Positions 5,685-5,700 of a stretch of 5,700 nt of DNA are shown here, one piece after another (within the stretch, counting starts at the first letter, position 1; every line of letters begins with the position of its first letter). The notes below the pieces were generated by a model. It did no database searches and was not told the origin of the DNA. It saw only the letters and a list, made by a program, of their open reading frames with translations. Source of the DNA: Clostridia bacterium (GTDB lineage: Bacteria > Bacillota > Clostridia > Christensenellales > Borkfalkiaceae); the NCBI GenBank assembly GCA_029052615.1, contig JAIDIR010000194.1, positions 1 through 5,700 of the forward strand. Direction: 5' to 3'. Made by a program: the position numbers and the translations under genes.

Positions 5685-5700
5685 ATGATTATCACCGTAT
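5685..5700 (+). CDS. Start of an unidentified gene, truncated by the window end
   Basis: ATG at 5685 follows the strong Shine-Dalgarno AAGGAGG (5668-5674) at a 10-nt spacing. Only MIITV can be read before the window ends. Clostridial cytidylate-kinase-like P-loop proteins often begin MIITI/V, but five residues cannot support a name. Confidence 0.55.

Noticed and set aside
1..5700. CRISPR array, insertion sequence or prophage signature
   Set aside because: No regularly spaced repeats, transposase or integrase genes, terminal inverted repeats or attachment sites were seen. All genes are co-directional with similar composition.

Overview
The window is a compact, single-strand (+) stretch of a bacterial chromosome at roughly 50% GC. 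It holds six complete genes, plus the promoter, leader and first codons of a seventh. Gene content (RqcP, RadA, an IspD-IspF fusion, a DUF1538 membrane protein with two PII-like proteins), frequent ATA isoleucine codons and strong AGGAGG-type ribosome binding sites suggest an uncultured, probably gut-associated, Clostridia-like Firmicute. That placement is inference from gene style; no marker in the window fixes the taxon.

Layout: 1-207 is an AT-rich non-coding leader with a TATAAT box at its left edge. It is followed by rqcP (208-450), a small S4-domain ribosome quality-control factor. A 74-bp gap (451-524) holds a weak hairpin and a plausible promoter. Next is a three-gene module: a large polytopic DUF1538 protein (525-2072) and two adjacent PII-like signalling proteins (2085-2570 and 2571-2990). 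ispDF (2987-4153) overlaps the second PII gene by 4 bp, and radA (4158-5528) follows after 4 bp. From the DUF1538 gene to radA all junctions are 12 bp or less, so this is probably one transcript.

After radA comes a near-consensus sigma-A promoter (TTGACT, 17-bp spacer, TATAAT). Its roughly 110-nt structured leader contains an intrinsic terminator placed just before a strong Shine-Dalgarno site and a start codon at 5685. This looks like a transcription attenuator or riboswitch-type leader of a class I do not recognise.

How the genes work together: RqcP, IspDF and RadA are housekeeping functions (rescue of stalled ribosomes, MEP-pathway isoprenoid synthesis, recombination repair). The unusual part is the DUF1538-PII-PII module. 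Its membrane protein has an internal duplication with invariant AEP and FDSGGV motifs, typical of a transporter built from two repeats. The PII pair resembles the AmtB-GlnK arrangement, in which a PII trimer senses nucleotides and gates a membrane protein. The first PII has a lysine-rich N-terminal extension and the second a glutamate-rich C-terminal tail, so the two carry oppositely charged appendages. Substrate and effector cannot be read from the sequence.
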